In this document: positions 1 through 64,000 of the stretch, one piece after another
How the letters are laid out: each line of letters starts with the position of its first letter
How positions within the stretch are numbered: the first letter of the stretch is position 1
Source: Microvelia longipes
Taxonomy: Eukaryota; Arthropoda; Insecta; Hemiptera; Veliidae
Direction: 5' to 3'
NCBI GenBank assembly: GCA_018340805.1
Contig: JACMZG010001908.1
Location: 32,610,169-32,674,168 of the forward strand
Length of the DNA stretch: 64,000 nt
The notes under the pieces: generated by a model
Database searches by the model: none
What the model was told of the DNA's origin: nothing
What the model saw: the letters and a program-made list of their open reading frames with translations, nothing else
Made by a program: the position numbers and the translations under genes

Positions 1-1232
1 TTTTGTACAGTCAGTTTTAGATAAAATAATAATCTGTCCTTAGTTTTTATTATTTTTATCAAGTCAAGTGTAAAAATCTTACAAATAAAATATGACAACA
101 GACTAAACTGAATTTGGCAACACTTGAAACTATTACATACACACTAAAATAATACAAGTATGCAGCAGATATAGTGTAAATATTATTAACCGCTCAAGTA
201 AGTGTTTACAGTGACAGGGACCAGCGACTTTTTTTGGTAATTAGCAATTTTAACAATTGTCTAATTATTAAGCATTTTTAAAAAAATGCTTTGGAGTAGG
301 TACTTAATGGCAGATGCAGTTTGTATCTAAAAATCCAATGGCCTTTTGGCACCAAAGGATTAGATTATTTATTTTTTAATCACAAGCTTTTTGGATGAAT
401 GCATGATAATAAATAAGACAGATATTGAATTACATTCTAATAAAAAAAAATTCTACTAGAAATCTGACATGTACCAATTAATGTCTTATTTTTCTGAATG
501 ATAAATTACTGTTTTCTTTTACAATATTTGTTTTGATATTTAAAAAATGGATTCTTTTTATGATTTTTATGAAAACAACGGCAAGCTAAAGATAGTTAAT
601 ACTGAGGACTTAAAGACGCAGACTCCTGGTTTACAGTTCTTCAAAAATAAGCCAGCAAGCCAATAGTAAAATATAAATGATAATAAATTATCAACAAAAA
701 AAAATCAAATACACGTTAAAAATAATACAAAAATATTAAACAAACATAAAAAATAGCTATTGCCAAATAGTTGTGGTCAAAAATAATTACAATGCCATAA
801 TAAGAGGTCATTGTGGACAATGAAGAAAGTTATTAAAGAAAAAACTAACTAAATAAGTTAATAGCAGATTCTGAACACAAATAGTTCATCAAACCAGAAA
901 AGTTTCTTAATTAATATTAATTATAAGTATTTGAGATGTAAATGTATTTAAGTAATTCTTAGGTGCACCTAATTTATATCCATTGGTATTGAAGATATGA
1001 TAATCTTTTACATAAAATTTTCAGATACAATGGAATATTATTCACAGAAATGAGTGTTAATATACATTGGGATGTTTAAACAAAACAATCTTAAAGAAAA
1101 TATTAACAAATCTAACAATTAACTATTCTTGTCAATTACTGCTTTAGGTAATTCACAGCATAAATGAGCAAATTTAAATGATAAAATATATTCTCCGAAA
1201 TATATGTAAACACATACATACATAAATATATC

Positions 1233-1302
<70 letters not shown>
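1233..1302. repeat. (TA)n microsatellite
   Basis: Nearly uninterrupted TA dinucleotides for about 70 bp, flanked on each side by an atcataata / tattatgat inverted repeat. Confidence 0.95.
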
Positions 1303-1306
<4 letters not shown>

Positions 1307-1525
1307 GATATATGTTGAAATGATCAAATCAATGGCGATTGATTTTAAATAGTAAAAGGTTCAAATATTAGGTAAAATATCCCAAATATGAATGTTTACT
1401 AAAACCCATGATTATTCTTTAAATAAATAAATAATTACTAAAAAATAAAATCACTGGTGATAACTTCAAAATTGCAATTTCCTAAAAGAACCAATATATA
1501 TTCATAATAGTAGTATAAACCCACA

Positions 1526-2212
1526 TAGTCCAAGAGACAGGTCTAAAAAACGTGACTCATTTTGAACTACTTCAAACCAAATTTTTCTGAAAATATACCT
1601 TTAATTATTAAGGAAATGCATAGTCTGCCTATTCAGAGTGGAGCCTTTCATATGTATGCCCTTGCTCAAAATATTTTAAAATTGCACAAATTTCAGTTTT
1701 CTTGAAATAAGTGGTTCCCTGTAGGTAGTGTGCTAAATGTAAAGAGAACATTTTTTTGAAGTTGATAAAATTTCCAATAAAATTAATGTTTTTTCGTCAA
1801 AATTGGATGACTACAAATAAATTATGACATTTGTTAAATGACCAAAAAAAATACACAAAAGCCAATATTTTTTCAAAGAAATTTGCTGACTTTCCATAAA
1901 TTAACTATTTTTTGGTGTTTTTAAAGAGCCATAATTTTGGTTGCTGTAATCCAATTTTTGATGATTAAAGACTCGTTCTATAGAACATTTTATCATCTTA
2001 AAAAAATGTCTCTTCATGTTTTGCAAAAGACCAACAGGGAACCACTTATTTCAAGAAAACTGAATTTTGTGCGATTTTATAAAATTGTAAGCATGGGGAA
2101 TCATATGAAGGGCTCCACTCTGGATAGGCAGACTATGGTTTTTCTTCATAATTTAAGGTATATTTTCAGAAATATTTGGTTTGAAGTAGTACAAAATGAG
2201 GCTCTTGGACTA
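1526..2212. mobile_element. Inverted-repeat (MITE/fold-back) element
   Basis: The two halves are imperfect reverse complements over about 300 bp each. Ends read TAGTCCAAGAG and CTCTTGGACTA. Landmarks such as the contexts of tgaactacttcaaacc and ggtttgaagtag pair across the element. Flanking TA on both sides suits a Tc1/mariner-type target duplication. It has no transposase; the 103-codon plus-strand open frame inside it is not protein-like. Confidence 0.8.
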
Positions 2213-2398
2213 ACAGTCTTAATTAAACCCTTTCAGATTTATAATTAAAAAAATAAATAGAATAGATTAAAATAATTTGTTCAAGGTTTGACATGATTGG
2301 TATATTAATTAGAATGTGGAATGTTCTGAGTTGCAGGTAGGGGTTTTTAAACATATAATGAGTAAAGACAAATACAAAGCAGTAAAGCGATTTAGTAC

Positions 2399-63182
<60,784 letters not shown>

Positions 63183-64000
63183 CTGTAAAAAACATTGAAT
63201 TCAGGGATCACATTCAAGGTTTCACAACAAAATATCAGATAATTTGATAGTTCTATAAAATAGCATGTTCAGAGCAGCCCTTGCTAATGGGGAAAACTTT
63301 GTTAACAACACTAGGATATCCTCTGAACTACAAACAGTACACTAAAATTGGCATCCAATGTAAAAAAATTGAAGATATAGTTTCTTAGAACTATAAAATT
63401 AATTCAGTACAAATATAACAACAATTTAATTGAAATATGACAAGTATGTTGGCACTAATGTGACCATTAATGGTTGAAATCTGACTTTAGCTAATAGTTA
63501 ATTTAGTTAGTTTTACTTCTTCTTATCATAGCATTCCACAGCTCATTCCATCATATAATAGTAATAATATTAACAATGATTAAAGAAGATGAAATAATAA
63601 AGTTTACAATTTATATGATCAAGTTTTACAATTTTTTGTGTCAAACTTAAATTCAATGCCAATGATTTAAACTAAAGTATTACTGATGTAGTCTCAAAGA
63701 ACAATATAATTTGTATCTGAAAAAAGTTTAAATATTTGATTTGACTAAAAGAAAGAAAAAGAGTAAATTTTATTCACAATAAAAAAATATACATAAACAA
63801 CAGAAAAGGGTTACAAAGTTAATTTGTTACATTAAATATATGTAGATGAAATAAGTTTGGTGTAACTTTTCACACTTGAATTTTTAATAAGTATTTTAAA
63901 AATAATTTTGCATTCTTTCAAATTTAGATTTGATAGAGACATAAATTTAGAACTTAGAGGAAACTTCAGAAAAAAATAATAATTTAAATCTCCCATAATA
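63183..64000 (-). other. Partial intron upstream of exon 1
   Basis: AT-rich. Nothing recognised. Confidence 0.55.

Larger units (their letters stand above)
1..2398 (-). other. Partial intron downstream of exon 26
   Basis: AT-rich non-coding sequence. It holds a (TA)n tract and a long inverted-repeat element, listed separately. No splice-consistent exon is visible. Confidence 0.7.

Noticed and set aside
1937..2248. 103-codon plus-strand open frame
   Set aside because: It lies inside one arm of a palindromic element and has no recognisable domain.

Overview
The window is a stretch of an arthropod, almost certainly insect, nuclear genome. It is very AT-rich, with long (TA)n microsatellites, many short inverted-repeat transposable elements and long introns. 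One protein-coding gene fills it, entirely on the minus strand: the middle part of the giant muscle titin Sallimus (sls, which includes kettin). Both ends of the gene lie outside. The species and insect order cannot be read from the sequence.

I reconstruct 26 coding exons, about 16.2 kb of coding sequence, from 63182 down to 2399. All have GT donors and AG acceptors, and the codon phase joins correctly across neighbours, with two local problems (exons 20 and 24). In transcript order: exons 1-5 (63.2-60.2 kb) are the end of the kettin-type Ig/linker array. Exons 6-9 (56.7-54.0 kb) are a non-Ig unique region with eight PWQ repeats. Exons 10-15 (53.0-39.1 kb) are four Ig domains. Exon 16 (31.4-20.7 kb) is a single giant PEVK-like exon that ends in an Ig. 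Exons 17-25 (15.8-4.5 kb) are five more Ig domains and a short linker. Exon 26 (2.9-2.4 kb) is a unique, Ser-rich segment. The window therefore holds 12 Ig domains and the main elastic spring of the protein.

The spring is the most remarkable part. It opens with about 11 PWTEE-type repeats of roughly 75 residues and continues into four nearly identical tandem units of about 1.39 kb (463 codons), flanked on both sides by diverged copies. The reading frame breaks many times inside the near-identical units and not in the diverged flanks. This looks like consensus error in a hard-to-assemble recent tandem amplification rather than gene decay.

The introns hold the mobile DNA: two fold-back families present in more than one copy, several MITE-like elements with terminal inverted repeats, tRNA-derived SINE-like pieces, a 1.15-kb fold-back element built of TTAGGAAAATG-like arrays, a cluster of GC-rich hairpins with a constant TTC loop, and several tandem repeats. 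I find no second protein gene, no complete tRNA or rRNA gene, and no CRISPR array.
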